From Lonsdalea britannica (GTDB lineage Bacteria > Pseudomonadota > Gammaproteobacteria > Enterobacterales > Enterobacteriaceae), in assembly GCF_946477055.1 (NCBI RefSeq), contig NZ_CAMKXG010000183.1, positions 1 through 7,111 of the forward strand: a stretch of DNA of 7,111 bases, written 5' to 3'. Made by a program: the position numbers and the translations under genes. Shown here one piece after another: positions 5,789-7,111 of the stretch (position 1 is the first letter of the stretch; each line of letters begins with the position of its first letter). The notes below the pieces were generated by a model, which did not search any database, was not told the DNA's origin, and was given only the letters and a program-made list of their open reading frames with translations.

Positions 5789-7062
5789 TCACCGCGCTTT
5801 CAGCTTAGCCAGCGGCGTCAGCAGTCGATCCAGCTGCGGCCCGATCTGCTCCAGCGAGGCGGGCGACAGAATATCCGCATGCTCACAGGGCTGGAGATAG
5901 GTCGACAGACGACCGACATACGGCGCCCAGGTCGCCTGCACATCCATCTCCGGCGGCAGCGTGCCGGTCGCCACAAACAGCGTCGCCTCGCCGTGATAGC
6001 GCCGCGTCGACGCTGTGGACAATCGCTGCACCGCATCACGGTAGTTCGCCACGATATCGCGGAACATCGCGGCTTTTTCCGCACGCAGATGCGCGTCCGT
6101 CTCCTCTTCCGCCTCGGCCATAAACTCCGCCTGCTCCTGCGCGACCTCCTGCTGCGCCTGCTCCTCGCTCGGTCCGCGCCAATCCTGCCCTTCGGGCGGA
6201 TAGGTATCAAACAGGCCGAGGAACGCCACCGTCTCGCCCGCGGCTTCCAGACGCGCGGCGATGCCGTGCGCCAGCGTGCCGCCCAGCGAGTAACCCAACA
6301 GGTAATACGGCCCCTGCGGCTGTAGACGACGGATCGTCGCCAGGTGACGTTCGCACATCGCCTCGACCGAATCACAGGCGGCAATCACGCCGTCCGGACG
6401 CGGCGACTGTAGTCCGACGATGGGGTAATCTCCCGCCAGATAGCGCAGCAGCCCAGCATACTGCCAGGCGTACCCGGACGCCGGGTGCAGGCAGAATAAC
6501 GTCGGGCCGTCGCCTGCCCGCAGCGGCAGCGTTTCATCCCCGCCGCTGTGACGCGATGCGGCGCCCTCGTCCGCTAGCAGTCGCGCAATCTGTTCCACGC
6601 TGCGCGCCGCCATGATCTGCCCGACCGTCAGCGAACGCGCCAGACGACGGCGGATCTCCGCCGCCAGCCTCATCGCCAGCAGCGAGTGTCCCCCCAACGC
6701 GAAGAAATCATCGTCCGCGTAGACCGTCGGCCGCGACAGCATCTCAGCGAACAGCGCCGCCAGCAGGCGTTCCTCCTCCGTCTCCGGCTCACGTCCCGCC
6801 TGCGTCTGTCCCGCCGGGGACGGCAGCGCCTTGCGATCGAGCTTGCCGTTGGCGCTCAGCGGGAACGCCGTCATCCCAACATAACTCACCGGCAGCATGT
6901 GGGCGGGCAGCCGCTGCGCCAGCGCCTGGTGCAGCGCGGTCGTGTCCAGCGCCGCGCCCTCCTGCGGGATCACCCAGGCCACCAACTGGCGGGCATCGGC
7001 CCCCGCCAGCGCGCCGTGGCGTTCGCCCAGCTCGCGCGCGCAAACCACCGCCTGCGCCACAT
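5789..7062 (-). CDS. entF: EntF-like NRPS, C-terminal part (A-domain end, carrier, thioesterase), truncated by fragment end
   Basis: This is the C-terminal third of a nonribosomal peptide synthetase that builds and releases the catecholate siderophore in the cytoplasm; in EntF the thioesterase trimerises and cyclises DHB-serine. Counting from the GTG codon at 7060 (an internal Val, not a start), 423 residues remain of the roughly 1,300 expected. In order: the end of the adenylation domain with DARQLV (22-27) and motif A10 NGKLDRKALP (71-80, Lys73); the carrier domain with DDFFALGGHSLLAM (117-130), whose Ser126 carries phosphopantetheine; and a type I thioesterase starting near PTLFCLHPASG (186-196). 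The thioesterase triad is Ser258 in GYSLGG, Asp285 in GLFDTYPPE and His394 in CEHADILSP. The Ser-Asp spacing of 27 equals that of E. coli EntF. The lid region (about 297-330) is rich in Glu and Gln. The condensation domain and A-domain specificity residues are lost, so serine use cannot be verified; a CbsF-like chrysobactin synthetase is the main alternative. Confidence 0.93.
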
Positions 7063-7111
7063 CTGTCTCTTATACACATCTCCGAGCCCACGAGACTAAG
7101 GCGAATCTCGT
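7063..7111 (-). other. Illumina Nextera i7/read-2 adapter (not genomic)
   Basis: From 7063 the sequence is the reverse complement of the adapter at the left end: mosaic end CTGTCTCTTATACACATCT (7063-7081), the rest of the read-2 adapter, the index TAAGGCGA (7097-7104), then the P7 primer end. Read on the + strand it yields the artefact peptide CLLYTSPSPRD. It truncates entF; the missing two thirds of that gene are lost to the fragment boundary and not to any biological event. Confidence 0.98.

Noticed and set aside
5818..6384. 188-codon minus-strand frame within entF
   Set aside because: It is the Arg-rich alternative frame of the thioesterase region, whose real frame carries all catalytic residues.
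5789..7060. A complete short protein starting at GTG 7060
   Set aside because: Residues just after that codon continue the adenylation-domain sequence of EntF, and adapter begins two bases upstream, so this is a truncation and not a gene start.
1..7111. A 7-kb mobile element bounded by long terminal inverted repeats
   Set aside because: The repeats are Illumina Nextera adapter and index sequence, no transposase gene is present, and the cargo is a conserved chromosomal siderophore locus.

Overview
The window is one fragment of a catecholate-siderophore locus from a gamma-proteobacterium, almost certainly a member of Enterobacterales. Both ends are sequencing adapter rather than genome: bases 1-47 and 7063-7111 are Illumina Nextera read-2 adapter with the same i7 index, in inverted orientation. 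Only about 48-7062 is biological. Proteins closely resemble Escherichia coli FepB, EntS, FepD, FepG, FepC and the C-terminus of EntF as I recall them, and the gene order and strands match the E. coli ent/fep cluster. The GC-rich sequence and the differences from E. coli point away from Escherichia itself. A Pectobacteriaceae-like relative (Dickeya, Brenneria or Lonsdalea type) or a Serratia-like one is my guess, with no decisive marker in the window.

Layout: 48-110 may be the 3' end of an unknown + strand gene, followed by a hairpin at 115-142. fepB (232-1251, +) encodes the ferric-siderophore binding protein, here with a lipoprotein signal. It converges on entS (1313-2608, -), the MFS siderophore exporter. 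Between entS and fepD lies a divergent control region with a good Fur box at 2727-2745 and a perfect 9-bp inverted repeat at 2639-2660. fepD (2772-3821), fepG (3832-4866) and fepC (4934-5740) form a + strand operon for the inner-membrane ABC importer: two permeases, then the ATPase. A perfect 9-bp inverted repeat spanning the fepC stop separates it from the converging entF (5789-7062, -), an NRPS cut off by the end of the fragment; only the end of its adenylation domain, the carrier domain and the thioesterase remain.

How they work together: EntF performs the last assembly and release steps of the siderophore, EntS exports it across the inner membrane, FepB captures the returning ferric complex in the periplasm, and FepD/FepG/FepC import it using ATP. 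The Fur box implies iron repression of both export and import. The final product (enterobactin, or a relative such as chrysobactin) cannot be decided because the substrate-selecting part of the adenylation domain is missing.

I found no new biological system. The points most worth a second look are the adapter ends, the predicted inner-membrane lipoprotein form of FepB, the perfect hairpin in the entS leader, the absence of fepE, and the unexplained sequence upstream of fepB where a divergent entC would be expected by E. coli synteny.
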